A DNA stretch of 64,000 nt from Beijerinckiaceae bacterium (GCA_947370975.1 CANBNG010000001.1:124001-188000); one strand, 5' to 3'; positions 42,513-51,310 are shown, numbered from the stretch's first letter. Notes: generated from the sequence alone by a model not told the origin. Made by a program: numbers and translations.

Positions 42513-43229
42513 TCAAAGCCCCTCGGCGACAAATTTCGACCACCCGTCCGCGCGCAGCTGGCAGGCTGGGCAGACGCCGCAGCCCTTTCCCCAGTCGTGG
42601 TCTTTAGTGCGGTCGCCCGCATAGCAGGAATGGGTTTCCTCGCGCACGAGATCGAGAAAAGCCGTGCCGCCAAGCTCGCGGGCGAGCGCGAAGGTTTGCG
42701 CCTTGTCGATCCACATCAGCGGCGTCTCCAGCACGAAGCGCCGCTCCAGCCCGAGGTTGAGCGCCACCTGCATCGCCTTGATCGTGTCGTCGCGGCAATC
42801 GGGATAGCCCGAGTAATCGGTCTCGCAGACGCCTGTCACAATGTGCTTGAGCCCGCGCCGATAAGCGAGCGCTGCGGCAAAGGCGAGGAAGATCAGGTTG
42901 CGGCCGGGCACGAAGGTGTTGGGCAGACCGTCGGCACCCATGCGCATTTCGACATCGCGCGTCAGCGCCGTATTGGACAGGGCGCCGATGGCCTCGACGC
43001 CAACCACCACATCCTCGCCAAGCAAGGCCGACCATTCGGGAAATTTTTCCCGCATGGAGGCAAGCACGGTCAAACGGCAGTCCAGCTCGATGCGGTGGCG
43101 CTGGCCATAGTCGAAACCGATCGTCTCGACGCGGTCATAGCGCTCCAGCGCCCAGGCGAGACAAGTGGTGGAATCCTGTCCGCCCGAAAACAGGACCAAG
43201 GCCCCGCCCGGAATTGTCTTGCGCGCCAT
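42513..43229 (-). CDS. queC: QueC, 7-cyano-7-deazaguanine synthase
   Basis: This 238-aa PP-loop ATPase has ALVLFSGGQDSTTCLAWAL (SGGxDS loop, residues about 10-28), the FDYGQRH motif, and the C-terminal zinc site CGVCPAC plus the upstream SCYAGD cysteine. It converts carboxy-deazaguanine to preQ0 in queuosine synthesis; queA and tgt of the same pathway lie 5 kb away. ATG 43229 has GTGAGG six bases upstream; GTG 43241, overlapping the lolD stop, is the alternative. Probably transcribed with proS-lolC-lolD. No preQ1 riboswitch was seen. Confidence 0.95.
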   Translation of the reverse strand: MARKTIPGGALVLFSGGQDSTTCLAWALERYDRVETIGFDYGQRHRIELDCRLTVLASMREKFPEWSALLGEDVVVGVEAIGALSNTALTRDVEMRMGADGLPNTFVPGRNLIFLAFAAALAYRRGLKHIVTGVCETDYSGYPDCRDDTIKAMQVALNLGLERRFVLETPLMWIDKAQTFALARELGGTAFLDLVREETHSCYAGDRTKDHDWGKGCGVCPACQLRADGWSKFVAEGL

Positions 43230-43237
43230 GGAAGGCC

Positions 43238-43933
43238 TCACTGCAATTCGATGATGCGCCCCTCGCGGAGCGTCACGCGACGGTCCATGCGGTGGGCGAG
43301 TTCAAGATTATGCGTCGCGATCAGCGCGGCAAGGCCTGAATGGCGCACGAGATCCGTCAAGGCGCCAAAGACATGATCGGCCGTGCGGGGATCGAGATTG
43401 CCGGTCGGCTCGTCCGCCAGCAAGACGCGCGGGCTGTTGGCAACCGCGCGCGCAATGGCGACACGCTGCTGCTCGCCGCCCGACAATTCGCCGGGCCTGT
43501 GCCTGGCACGCTCGCCAAGGCCGAGATATTGCAAAAGCTGCACGGAGCGCTCCATGGCCTGCTTCTTGGGCAGTCCGCGGATCATCTGCGGCAGCATCAC
43601 ATTTTCCGCCGCGTTGAACTCGGGCAGAAGATGGTGGAACTGGTAGACAAAGCCGATATCGAGCCGCCGTAGCGCCGTGCGCGCATCGTCATCCATATGC
43701 GCGGTCGGCTCCTGGCCAATATAGACCTCGCCCGCATCGGGCTTTTCCAGCAGACCGGCGATATGGAGCAGCGTCGACTTGCCTGCGCCCGAGGGCGCAA
43801 TGAGCGCCACCGACTGGCCGGGCCAGATCGCAAGATCTACACCACGCAGAATCTGCAGCTCGTTGCCGCCCTGCACGTAGCGACGTTCGACCTGATGGAG
43901 GAAGATTGCGGGATCGCCCAAATCAGCCCTCAT
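43238..43933 (-). CDS. lolD: LolD, lipoprotein-release ABC transporter ATPase
   Basis: The 231-aa ABC ATPase has Walker A APSGAGKST (residues about 46-54), signature ELSGGEQQRVAIARA and Walker B VLLADEPTGNLD, with the LolD/MacB-type FQFHHLLPEF-like loop (YQFHHLLPEFNAAENVMLP). It powers extraction of outer-membrane lipoproteins from the inner membrane. ATGA overlap with lolC upstream couples the two. The outer-membrane lipoprotein FlgH in this window would depend on this system. Confidence 0.95.
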   Translation of the reverse strand: MRADLGDPAIFLHQVERRYVQGGNELQILRGVDLAIWPGQSVALIAPSGAGKSTLLHIAGLLEKPDAGEVYIGQEPTAHMDDDARTALRRLDIGFVYQFHHLLPEFNAAENVMLPQMIRGLPKKQAMERSVQLLQYLGLGERARHRPGELSGGEQQRVAIARAVANSPRVLLADEPTGNLDPRTADHVFGALTDLVRHSGLAALIATHNLELAHRMDRRVTLREGRIIELQ

Positions 43934-45237
43934 TCGTAACGCAACGCCTCGACCGGATCGAGCTTGGCGGCCCGGCGCGAGGGGAAAATGGTGGCCAGCA
44001 CGGACAATGTCAGCGAGAGGGCGACAACGGTCAGCACATCCGACATTTGCACGACCGAGGGCAAGCGACTCAGCAGATAGAAGGTCGGGTCGAACATGTT
44101 GAGGCCGAGCAGCTGGTTCATGAACTGCCGGATCGACTCGAGATTATGCGCGACAGCAAGGCCGAGCAGGAAACCCGCCAGCGTGCCGGAAATGCCGATG
44201 GCTGCGCCGGTGATGAGAAAGACGCGCTGGATGGCCCCGCGCGTTGCGCCCATGGTGCGCAGGATCGCGATATCGCGGCCCTTGTCCTTCACCAGCATGG
44301 TGAGGCCCGAGATGATATTGAGCGCCGCCACGAGCACGATGAGCGTCAGGATGAAGAACATCACCGTGCGCTCGATCTTGAGCGCATCGAAGAAGCTCTT
44401 ATTGCGCTGACGCCAATCGGTCATGATCATCGGCCGCTCGACGGCGATATCGAGCTTGGCGCGATAATCGTCCATGCGCTCGGGCTCATCGACAAAGGCC
44501 TCGATGACGCTGGCCTCGCCCTCCTTGTTGAAAAAGGCCTGGGCCTCCTCCAGCGGCATATAGACGAAGAGCCCGTCGAATTCCGTCACGCCGATCTGGA
44601 AGATCGCGACCACGGGGTAGGATTTCATGCGCGGCGCGACGCCAAAGGGCGTGGAGGCCCCGCGCGCGGTGAGGATCGACACATTGTCGCCGATGCGCAC
44701 GGAGAGCTGTTCGGCCATTTTCTGGCCGATGGCGACACCGCCCATCGTGTCGAAGGAATCGAGCGTTCCAAGCCGGACATTGGCCGCAATGCCGGGCAAG
44801 CGCTTGATGTCAGCCTCCCGGATGCCGCGCACCAGCGCGCCCGTCTGCTGATAGGGTGAGGAGACGCCGGCCGCGCCCTCCACCATGGGCAGGGCCAGCG
44901 TGACGCCCTTGACCTTGCCCAGCCGCTCGACAACCGCATCGTAATCGGTCAGGGGCCGCTCGACGCCCTGCAGGAAGACGTGGCCGTTGATGCCGATGAT
45001 CTTGTTCATCAGCTCGATGTGGAAACCGTTCATCACCGACATGACGACGATCAGCGTCGCAACGCCCAGCATGATGCCGGCAAAGGAAAAGCCTGCGATC
45101 ACGGACACAAAGCCCTGCGCGCGCCGGGCCCGCAGATAGCGGAAGGCGATCATCCACTCGAAGCGCGAAAAGGCCCGCGCCGCAATGGGATCTTGCGCCT
45201 GGGCCTCGTGCGCGCCCTGTTCTGCGGTCGCGGTCAT
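43930..45237 (-). CDS. lolC: LolC/LolE, lipoprotein-release permease
   Basis: The 435-aa product has one N-terminal membrane segment (GFVSVIAGFSFAGIMLGVATLIVVMSVMNGF), a large periplasmic domain (about residues 70-280) and three C-terminal segments with the coupling motif KGRDIAILRTMGATRGAI. RFEWMIAFRYLRARR at the N-terminus is the family start. Alphaproteobacteria commonly have a single LolC/E-type protein acting as homodimer, and only one copy is seen here. Start ATG 45237 follows the palindromic element in the proS-lolC gap. Confidence 0.93.
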   Translation of the reverse strand: MTATAEQGAHEAQAQDPIAARAFSRFEWMIAFRYLRARRAQGFVSVIAGFSFAGIMLGVATLIVVMSVMNGFHIELMNKIIGINGHVFLQGVERPLTDYDAVVERLGKVKGVTLALPMVEGAAGVSSPYQQTGALVRGIREADIKRLPGIAANVRLGTLDSFDTMGGVAIGQKMAEQLSVRIGDNVSILTARGASTPFGVAPRMKSYPVVAIFQIGVTEFDGLFVYMPLEEAQAFFNKEGEASVIEAFVDEPERMDDYRAKLDIAVERPMIMTDWRQRNKSFFDALKIERTVMFFILTLIVLVAALNIISGLTMLVKDKGRDIAILRTMGATRGAIQRVFLITGAAIGISGTLAGFLLGLAVAHNLESIRQFMNQLLGLNMFDPTFYLLSRLPSVVQMSDVLTVVALSLTLSVLATIFPSRRAAKLDPVEALRYE

Positions 45238-45281
45238 GGGGCGCCCCCGCCCCTCTTCTGGAAGCAGAGCGTGAGCGCGAC

Positions 45282-45352
45282 AGCGGACGTGTTTATCGAC
45301 GACTTCTCCCCAAGGGAGAAGCGGGCGCCGTTCTCGTCGATAAAGCGTCCGC
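45282..45352. repeat. Palindromic intergenic element between proS and lolC
   Basis: An inverted repeat of about 20 bases (GCGGACG-TG-TTTATCGACGA against TCGTCGATAAA-G-CGTCCGC, 45283-45302 and 45334-45351) surrounds an inner hairpin CTTCTCCC-CAA-GGGAGAAG (45303-45321). The form, two nested palindromes of about 70 bases in an intergenic gap, is that of a dispersed bacterial repeat rather than a terminator, since no U tract follows on either strand. Confidence 0.65.
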
Positions 45353-45362
45353 GTGTCACCAA

Positions 45363-46697
45363 TTACCTCTTCCGGCCAGCAACAAGCTTGTTCACCACTT
45401 CCTCGAGCGACAGCATTTCGCGCACGCCGCTGCGACGGTTCTTGACCTCGACCTTGCCCTCGGCGAGGCCCTTGGGCCCGACGATCACCTGATGGGGCAG
45501 ACCGATGAGGTCCATGGTCGCGAATTTCGCGCCGGGGCGCTCGTCGCGGTCATCATAGAGAACATCGAAGCCAGCGTCCGTGAACTGCGCATAGAGGCTC
45601 TGGCAGGCAGCATCCGTCGGGCCATCGCCCGGCTTCAGATTGGCGAGGCCAATGTCGAAGGGCGCCACGCTTTCAGGCCAGATGATGCCGTTATCATCAT
45701 GATTGGCTTCGATCAGGGCCGCGACCAGGCGCGAGGGGCCGATGCCATAAGAGCCCATCTGCACGGGGACTGCCTTGCCATCCGGGCCATTGACCACAGC
45801 GCCCATGGGCTCGGAATATTTCGTGCCGAAATAGAAGATGTGACCGACCTCGATGCCGCGCGCCGAGACCTTCGCCTCTTCCGGCAGTGCATCGAAGCGG
45901 GGTGCATCATGCATGTCGGAGGTCGCTGCATAATCATGCGTCCAGCGATCGACCTCGGCCTGCATCACCGCCCGGTCGTCGAAATCGATCGAGGCCGGCG
46001 CGGTCGGGAGCGACAGGAAGTTCTGGTGGCAGAACACTTCGCTCTCGCCCGTCGAGGCGAGGATGATGAATTCATGGCTCAGATTGCCGCCAATCGGGCC
46101 AGTGTCGGCCACCATGGGGATGGCCGTCAGGCCCATGCGCGCGAAGGTGCGCAGATAGGCGACGAACATCTTGTTGTAGGAGTGGCGCGCGCCCTCGGCA
46201 TCGAGATCGAAGGAATAGGCATCCTTCATCAGGAATTCGCGCGAGCGCATGACGCCAAAGCGCGGGCGCACCTCGTCACGGAACTTCCACTGGATGTGGT
46301 AGAGATTGAGCGGCAGATCCTTGTAGGAGCGCACGCTGCCGCGGAAGATCTCGGTGATCATTTCTTCGTTGGTCGGCCCAAACAGCATGTCGCGTTCGTG
46401 CCGATCGGAGATGCGCAGCATTTCCTTGCCGTAATCGTCATAGCGGCCGGATTCGCGCCAGAGATCGGCAGACTGGATCACCGGCATCAGCAGCTCGACA
46501 GCCCCTGCCCGGTTCTGTTCTTCGCGCACAATCGCGTTGATCTTGTTCAACACGCGCAGGCCCAGCGGCAGCCAGGCATAAATGCCGGCCGATTCCTGCC
46601 GGATCATCCCGGCGCGCAGCATCAGCCGATGCGAGACGATTTCCGCCTCTTTCGGTGTTTCGCGCAGAATCGGCAGGAAATATCGGGAGAGGCGCAT
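45363..46697 (-). CDS. proS: ProS, prolyl-tRNA synthetase (short alphaproteobacterial form)
   Basis: The 444-aa class II synthetase starts MRLSRYFLPILRETPKEAEI. Motif 2 region has YHIQWKFRDEVRPRFGVMRSREF, motif 3 GSYGIGPSRL, and a C-terminal anticodon-binding domain (DVLYDDRDERPGAKFATMDLIGLPHQVIVG). The editing insertion domain of the longer bacterial form is absent, normal for alphaproteobacteria (about 440 aa). ATG 46697 is preferred over 46721 because the conserved N-terminus starts there. Gene order proS-lolC-lolD is standard in the order. Confidence 0.96.
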   Translation of the reverse strand: MRLSRYFLPILRETPKEAEIVSHRLMLRAGMIRQESAGIYAWLPLGLRVLNKINAIVREEQNRAGAVELLMPVIQSADLWRESGRYDDYGKEMLRISDRHERDMLFGPTNEEMITEIFRGSVRSYKDLPLNLYHIQWKFRDEVRPRFGVMRSREFLMKDAYSFDLDAEGARHSYNKMFVAYLRTFARMGLTAIPMVADTGPIGGNLSHEFIILASTGESEVFCHQNFLSLPTAPASIDFDDRAVMQAEVDRWTHDYAATSDMHDAPRFDALPEEAKVSARGIEVGHIFYFGTKYSEPMGAVVNGPDGKAVPVQMGSYGIGPSRLVAALIEANHDDNGIIWPESVAPFDIGLANLKPGDGPTDAACQSLYAQFTDAGFDVLYDDRDERPGAKFATMDLIGLPHQVIVGPKGLAEGKVEVKNRRSGVREMLSLEEVVNKLVAGRKR

Positions 46698-46912
46698 CTT
46701 CGTTCCAGAGCTAAGAGACAAGAATCAGATTGTGGTCGGCTCATGTCCGACGCCTGTTGGGTAACAAACGCAAAGCGGCTGAAAAGACAAGACGCAGCCC
46801 CTTCAACAGCCTCAACCCACCGCGCCGCTTAGACTTTCAGATGCCACAAAAGATAGTTTAAACATGAACTTAGGGCACCAAGCCTGAAGTTTGCGCAAAA
46901 TGCACAAGGGCA

Positions 46913-46941
46913 GTGACAAGCCCAAAATCCTCGGCTAGAGT
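46913..46941 (+). promoter_or_regulatory. Candidate sigma-70 promoter of a non-coding RNA
   Basis: GTGACA (46913-46918), 17-base spacer, TAGAGT (46936-46941): five of six and four of six matches to the consensus hexamers. Predicted start near 46948. Confidence 0.5.
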
Positions 46942-46947
46942 TTCGTC

Positions 46948-47166
46948 GCTAATCCGAAAGGAGGCCGCATTCGGGTTCGCCCGGGAGTGTGCTGCAGTCC
47001 AAGTCGCGGGAGGAACCTTTTCCGGTGCGGACCGAAGGCGAACGCTGAGTCGCCGTGGTCCGTGAGCCACGCAAGTGGCCATAAGAAGGCCGGGAAAGGG
47101 CGAGACAAGGAGCCTGATAAAGCAAGGTATCAACCTCGGAGGGGGCTGAGCCTTGCTTTTATTTTG
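46948..47166 (+). ncRNA. Candidate free-standing small RNA between proS and tgt
   Basis: The 478-base gap between proS and tgt has no gene. Its right half, 46948-47166, has the marks of an RNA gene on the plus strand: a promoter-like sequence just upstream, a GGG-UUCG-CCC tetraloop hairpin at 46973-46982, a GCCAC-GCAA-GTGGC hairpin near 47062-47076, a GGUGCGGACC stem-loop near 47024-47034, and a terminator at its end. It does not show the diagnostic sequences of 6S, SRP, RNase P or tmRNA that I would recognise. The left half of the gap (46698-46912) is the proS upstream region with no clear motif. Confidence 0.5.
47119..47166 (+). terminator. Intrinsic terminator of the candidate small RNA
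   Basis: AAAGCAAGG (47119-47127) pairs with CCTTGCTTT (47151-47159), enclosing a C/G-rich inner hairpin, followed by TTATTTTGT on the plus strand. On the minus strand only TTTATC follows, so the plus strand is favoured, but it may also stop tgt transcription. Confidence 0.65.
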
Positions 47167-47199
47167 TCTGCGATTCCGATTGTGCCACGCTTTACGCGC

Positions 47200-48339
47200 C
47201 TAGACGTCGCCGCGCTCCCAGAGCGCCTTGGTCTCCGACCGGAAATCCTCGAACCGCCCCGCCGCAATGGCCGCGCGCATCCCTGCCATCAGCTCCTGAT
47301 AGTAAGCCAGGTTGTTCCAGGTGAGCAGCATCATGCCTAAAATTTCACCAGAGCGGACAAGGTGATGGAGATAGGCGCGCGAATAGTCCCGCGCTGCCGG
47401 GCAGGACGAGCGCGGATCGAGCGGACGCGGGTCACTCGCATGTTTGGCATTGCGCAGATTGATGCGGCCCGCATGGGTGTAAGCCAGACCATGGCGGCCA
47501 GCACGCGTCGGCATGACGCAATCGAACATGTCGACGCCCCGGCGCACCGCCTCGATCAGATCGTCAGGCGTGCCCACCCCCATCAGATAGCGCGGCTTGC
47601 CGGCCGGCAGATGCGGCTCAACCACTTCGATCATCTCGAGCATGATCGCCTGGGGCTCGCCAACTGCAAGACCGCCGATGGCGAGACCGCCGAAATCCAT
47701 ATCGGCAAGCGCCTTGGCGCTTTCGATGCGCAGGCTCGGCACAGCCCCGCCCTGTACGATGCCAAAGGTTGTCTGCCCCGGCTGGCCGGCAAAGGCCTTG
47801 CGCGAACGCTCCGCCCAACGCAGCGAGAGGCGCATGGCGCGCTCGGCCTCGGCATCCGAACATGGCAGTTTCACGCATTCATCGAATTGCATCTGGATAT
47901 CGGAGCCGAGCAAGCTCTGGATTTCCATCGAGCGTTCGGGCGTCAGCACATGACGCGCGCCATCGATATGCGACTGGAAGGTGACGCCATTCTCATCGAG
48001 CTTGCGCAGCTTGGAGAGCGACATGACCTGAAAGCCGCCGGAATCGGTGAGGATCGGATGGGGCCAGTTCATGAATTTATGCAGGCCACCCAGCTCCGCG
48101 ACGCGCTCTGCGCCCGGCCGCAGCATCAGATGATAGGTGTTGCCCAGCACCACATCCGCGCCAAGCGCGCGCACCTGATCGGTATACATGGCCTTCACGG
48201 TCGCAGCCGTGCCAACCGGCATGAAGGCCGGCGTGCGGATGGCGCCGCGCGGCATCGAAATCGCGCCGGTGCGGGCCGCGCCATCCTTGGCGGCGACAGA
48301 GAAGCTGAAGGTGGAGGTGTTGGGGGCGGTATCGGTCAT
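47200..48339 (-). CDS. tgt: Tgt, queuine/preQ1 tRNA-ribosyltransferase, with reduced zinc site
   Basis: The 379-aa TIM-barrel enzyme swaps guanine 34 of GUN tRNAs for preQ1. Catalytic features are intact: TDSGGFQVMSL (general-acid Asp), FGIVQGGAVPSLR, YLMGVGTPDDLIEAV and MFDCVMPTRAGRHGLAY with the nucleophilic Asp. The usual zinc motif C-x-C-x2-C plus His is degraded: the segment reads DPRSSCPAARDYSRAYLHHL with one cysteine (Cys313), and the partner His position reads LLTWNNL. The structural zinc is probably lost. The gene lies in the queA-orf-tgt cluster on the minus strand. ATG 48339. Confidence 0.94.
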   Translation of the reverse strand: MTDTAPNTSTFSFSVAAKDGAARTGAISMPRGAIRTPAFMPVGTAATVKAMYTDQVRALGADVVLGNTYHLMLRPGAERVAELGGLHKFMNWPHPILTDSGGFQVMSLSKLRKLDENGVTFQSHIDGARHVLTPERSMEIQSLLGSDIQMQFDECVKLPCSDAEAERAMRLSLRWAERSRKAFAGQPGQTTFGIVQGGAVPSLRIESAKALADMDFGGLAIGGLAVGEPQAIMLEMIEVVEPHLPAGKPRYLMGVGTPDDLIEAVRRGVDMFDCVMPTRAGRHGLAYTHAGRINLRNAKHASDPRPLDPRSSCPAARDYSRAYLHHLVRSGEILGMMLLTWNNLAYYQELMAGMRAAIAAGRFEDFRSETKALWERGDV

Positions 48340-48386
48340 GGGCTGGGTTCATAAGGCAGAGCAGCGCGCCTGTCTTGTGCGAAAGC

Positions 48387-48707
48387 TCAGGCCTTGCTGC
48401 CGGGAACCGCTATTTTGACGATGCGATAGAAGCCCTCGTCACCCTGCCCCCAGAAAATCCGAAAGGTTTCGCCGACCTTCATCAAGGTCTCACGCAGATC
48501 GGTGCGCCAGAAGCGATCTGGCCCGCAGGCAAAATCGATCTGCCCGGCCTCATCCAGCACGAAGGGACGACGCGCGCCATCCCAATCGATGCAGCCAAAA
48601 GCGAGGCTCGGGCCCACGATGCGCAAATCTTCAATCGCGACATCGACCGCGAGCGGGCTCTCCTTCGAGTCGTCGACCCAGCGGGCGATCACGCGCGCCA
48701 TGCTCAT
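48387..48707 (-). CDS. Unknown protein between queA and tgt
   Basis: The 106-aa, probably cytoplasmic, beta-rich protein has motifs RVIARWVDDSKES at the N-terminus and FACGPDRFWRTDLRETLMKVGETFRIFW in the middle. No recognised domain. ATG 48707 overlaps the queA stop (ATGA), so it is coupled to queA; ATG 48701 is a close alternative. A role in queuosine metabolism is only suggested by position. Confidence 0.65.
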   Translation of the reverse strand: MSMARVIARWVDDSKESPLAVDVAIEDLRIVGPSLAFGCIDWDGARRPFVLDEAGQIDFACGPDRFWRTDLRETLMKVGETFRIFWGQGDEGFYRIVKIAVPGSKA

Positions 48708-49789
48708 GGATCGACGCGCTCGAGCAGGCAGGCATCGCCATAACTGTAGAAGCGATAGCCCGCCGCAATCGCATGGGCATAGGCCGCCCGCATCCGCTCA
48801 AAGCCCGCAAAGGCGCTGACCAGCATGAACAGCGTCGAGCGCGGCAGATGGAAATTGGTCAGCAACAGATCGACCGCCTTGAAGCGATAGCCGGGCGTGA
48901 TGAAAATCGACGTGTCGCCGGCAAACGGATGAACAACGCCCGTCTCATCGGTCGCCGTCTCGAGGATGCGCAGCGATGTGGTGCCGGTCGCCACAATCCG
49001 CCCGCCGCGCGCCCGCGCCGCGTTAAGCGCATCGGCGACGTCCTTCGTCACAACGCCAAATTCCGCATGCATGCGATGGTCTGCCGTATCCTCCGCCTTG
49101 ACGGGGAGAAAGGTGCCGGCACCCACATGGAGCGTGACGCGCAGGATGGAGACGCCGCGCGCCTCAAGCGCCCCAACAAGCTCTGGCGTGTAATGCAGAC
49201 CGGCGGTGGGCGCAGCAACTGCGCCAAGCTCGTTGGCAAAAAGTGTCTGGTAATCGGCACTATCATGCGCATCTTCGGGCCGCTTGCCGGCAATATAGGG
49301 CGGTAGCGGCATATGCCCGACCGCCATGATCGCCTCATCGAGCGCTGGCCCAGAGAGCGAAAAATCGAGCAGGATTTCCCCGCCCTCGCCCTTCTCCGCA
49401 ACATCGGCATGCAGCTGCCCCAGGAGGCAGGCCGCGCTCTCATTGGCGTCGCCAAAGGAAATGCGCTCGCCCTCTTTCAGCTTCTTGGCCGGACGCACGA
49501 AGGCGCGCCATTGATGCGCACTCTCGCGCTTGTGCAGCATGACCTCCATGCGCGCAACAGCCTCGCCACGCCGACGCACGCCATTGAGACGGGCTGGAAT
49601 GACACGCGTATCATTGACCACCAGAACATCGCCAGCCTTGAGCAGATCAGGCAAGTCGCGAATGATCCGATCTTCAAAAGGTCGCTCCTGCGCAGGCACA
49701 AACAGCAGACGCGCGCTGTCGCGCGGCTCGGCCGGGCGCAAGGCAATGCGCTCGTCAGGCAGATCGAAATCGAAGAGATCGACTTTCAC
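48704..49789 (-). CDS. queA: QueA, S-adenosylmethionine:tRNA ribosyltransferase-isomerase
   Basis: The 361-aa product matches the usual QueA length of about 350. Conserved stretches are LFDFDLPDERIALRPAEPRD, LVVNDTRVIPARL, GAVAAPTAGLHYTPEL, VTLHVGAGTFLPVKAED, and LLTNFHLPRSTLFMLVSAF. It transfers and rearranges the ribosyl of SAM onto preQ1-tRNA, forming epoxyqueuosine. Neighbour of tgt, consistent with sequential steps. Confidence 0.97.
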   Translation of the reverse strand: MKVDLFDFDLPDERIALRPAEPRDSARLLFVPAQERPFEDRIIRDLPDLLKAGDVLVVNDTRVIPARLNGVRRRGEAVARMEVMLHKRESAHQWRAFVRPAKKLKEGERISFGDANESAACLLGQLHADVAEKGEGGEILLDFSLSGPALDEAIMAVGHMPLPPYIAGKRPEDAHDSADYQTLFANELGAVAAPTAGLHYTPELVGALEARGVSILRVTLHVGAGTFLPVKAEDTADHRMHAEFGVVTKDVADALNAARARGGRIVATGTTSLRILETATDETGVVHPFAGDTSIFITPGYRFKAVDLLLTNFHLPRSTLFMLVSAFAGFERMRAAYAHAIAAGYRFYSYGDACLLERVDP

Positions 49790-49819
49790 AAGCTCGCCCT
49801 CATGGCGCAGTGGCGGAGG

Positions 49820-51232
49820 TCAAACAAAGCGCGTCTCCATCTCGGCGACGAGCTTCACGATCATGCCGCCAAGGTCGCCCGAGGTGAGCAGAAGCACGAC
49901 ATCGCCGGGCACAAGCGTCGCGACGATAGCCTCGATATTGGCGCCCTGATCATGCCCCAGACGCACGACCTTGCAATCCGTCCCCGCGAGGCGCTCGGCA
50001 ATTTCGTCATAGCTCACCTGATCATGCGTGCCAGCGCCATGGTCGGGCGGCGCGGACATGAAGAGATGATCCGTGCCCCTGAAGACATCATCATACCAAT
50101 GGATCGTCGCGCGATTGCGCCAGGAGAATGTGTGCGGCTCAAAGACGATATGCAGACGACGCCCCGGAAAATGCAGCTCGATGGCATCGATTGCCGCGCG
50201 CGCTTTTTCGCGTGAGGAGCCAAACCCCTCATAAACGGGAATGGTCGAGGCCTGCGTGAGCCTGTCCATGCGGCGCACGACGCCAAGGAACGAGGCGAAG
50301 GATTTTTGAAGATCCTCCACGCTCACAAGGGCTTTTTCAAGCAAGAGCGCAGCAGCGCCCGCCATATTCTGCAAATTATGCGCGCCGAGCAAGGTCGTCT
50401 CGAAACGCCCCAGCACCTTGCCGCGCGCCACAAGCGTGAAGCGGCTCACTTCGCCATAGGTGATGTCGGTGAGATGATAATCAGCCGCACGATCCTGCAA
50501 CGCATAGGTCACTGTCTTGCAGGCGGCATGACTTGCGACCTTCATCGCATGCGGCTCGTCCTTGCACACGACAAGCAGGCCATCGACGGGCAGTTTCTCG
50601 ATCAATTCGAGGAAGGGCTCTTCGTAATCGGCCTGCGTCGGAAAAATGTTCACATGGTCATGCACAGCCGCTGTCAGCAGAACGGTGCGCGCATCGTAAT
50701 GCAGGAATTTCGCGCGCGGGTCGGTGTTGCTGGAGGGATATTCATCCCCCTCGATGACAAATTCAGAGGCCGAGCCCAGGCCCGCATTGACGCCTAGATT
50801 TTTGGGCACCGCGCCAACAAAATAGCCGGGATCGCGACCGGCAACGGAAAGCGCCCAGGCGATCAGGCTCGCACTTGTCGACTTGCCATAGCTGCCAACA
50901 ACCACCAGCGATTTGCGCGCGCGCGCAATGCCGGCCAGCACGTCAGGATAGGAGGTGATCGGCTTGCCCGACGCATAGGCTGCGGCAACCTCCGCATTTT
51001 CCATCGTCAGCTTTGCATGTTTGCCGATGACGATGAGGTCGGTGTTGGCAGGAATGTTGGACGGATCGTGGGGCGTGCGCACCTTGATGCCGTGGCGGGG
51101 CAGAAGCTCGCTGGCGGGCGGATAAAAACCCTCGTCCGAGCCTGTTACTTCGCACCCTTGCATGCGCATCAGCAGCGCGGTTGCGCTCATGCCGATGCCG
51201 GCGATGCCGATGAAATGCACATGCTGGGTCAT
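49820..51232 (-). CDS. mpl: Mpl-type Mur ligase (UDP-MurNAc : tripeptide ligase), murein recycling
   Basis: This 470-aa Mur ligase has an N-terminal Rossmann domain (VHFIGIAGIGMSATALLM), a central ATPase domain and a C-terminal domain (PGRRLHIVFEPHTFSWRN). The Mpl-type EGDEYPSS box and VLTAAVHDHVNIFPTQADYEEPF follow the nucleotide loop. The P-loop reads VVGSYGKSTSAS rather than GTHGKTTT, an unusual Ser/Tyr variant. Mpl reattaches recycled L-Ala-gamma-D-Glu-mDAP to UDP-MurNAc. It is distinguishable from MurC by its EGDEY box. Gene order queA-mpl-ppi is compatible with Hyphomicrobiales. Confidence 0.85.
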   Translation of the reverse strand: MTQHVHFIGIAGIGMSATALLMRMQGCEVTGSDEGFYPPASELLPRHGIKVRTPHDPSNIPANTDLIVIGKHAKLTMENAEVAAAYASGKPITSYPDVLAGIARARKSLVVVGSYGKSTSASLIAWALSVAGRDPGYFVGAVPKNLGVNAGLGSASEFVIEGDEYPSSNTDPRAKFLHYDARTVLLTAAVHDHVNIFPTQADYEEPFLELIEKLPVDGLLVVCKDEPHAMKVASHAACKTVTYALQDRAADYHLTDITYGEVSRFTLVARGKVLGRFETTLLGAHNLQNMAGAAALLLEKALVSVEDLQKSFASFLGVVRRMDRLTQASTIPVYEGFGSSREKARAAIDAIELHFPGRRLHIVFEPHTFSWRNRATIHWYDDVFRGTDHLFMSAPPDHGAGTHDQVSYDEIAERLAGTDCKVVRLGHDQGANIEAIVATLVPGDVVLLLTSGDLGGMIVKLVAEMETRFV

Positions 51233-51310
51233 GCCGGTCTCCGCTACGCGCCTCGAATCTCGACGCGAAGATTACCCCGAGCGGCCCGCTAGGTCATTTG
51301 AGCAAGTTTT

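Noticed and set aside
46948..47166. The proS-tgt RNA as tmRNA, 6S or SRP RNA
   Set aside because: No ANDNYA-type tag frame, no SRP GGUCAGGUCCGGAAGG core, and the 5' and 3' ends do not pair as in 6S RNA.
46870..47340. Short open frames in the proS-tgt gap
   Set aside because: Unconvincing composition, no ribosome-binding sites, and the region shows RNA-like hairpins and a terminator instead.
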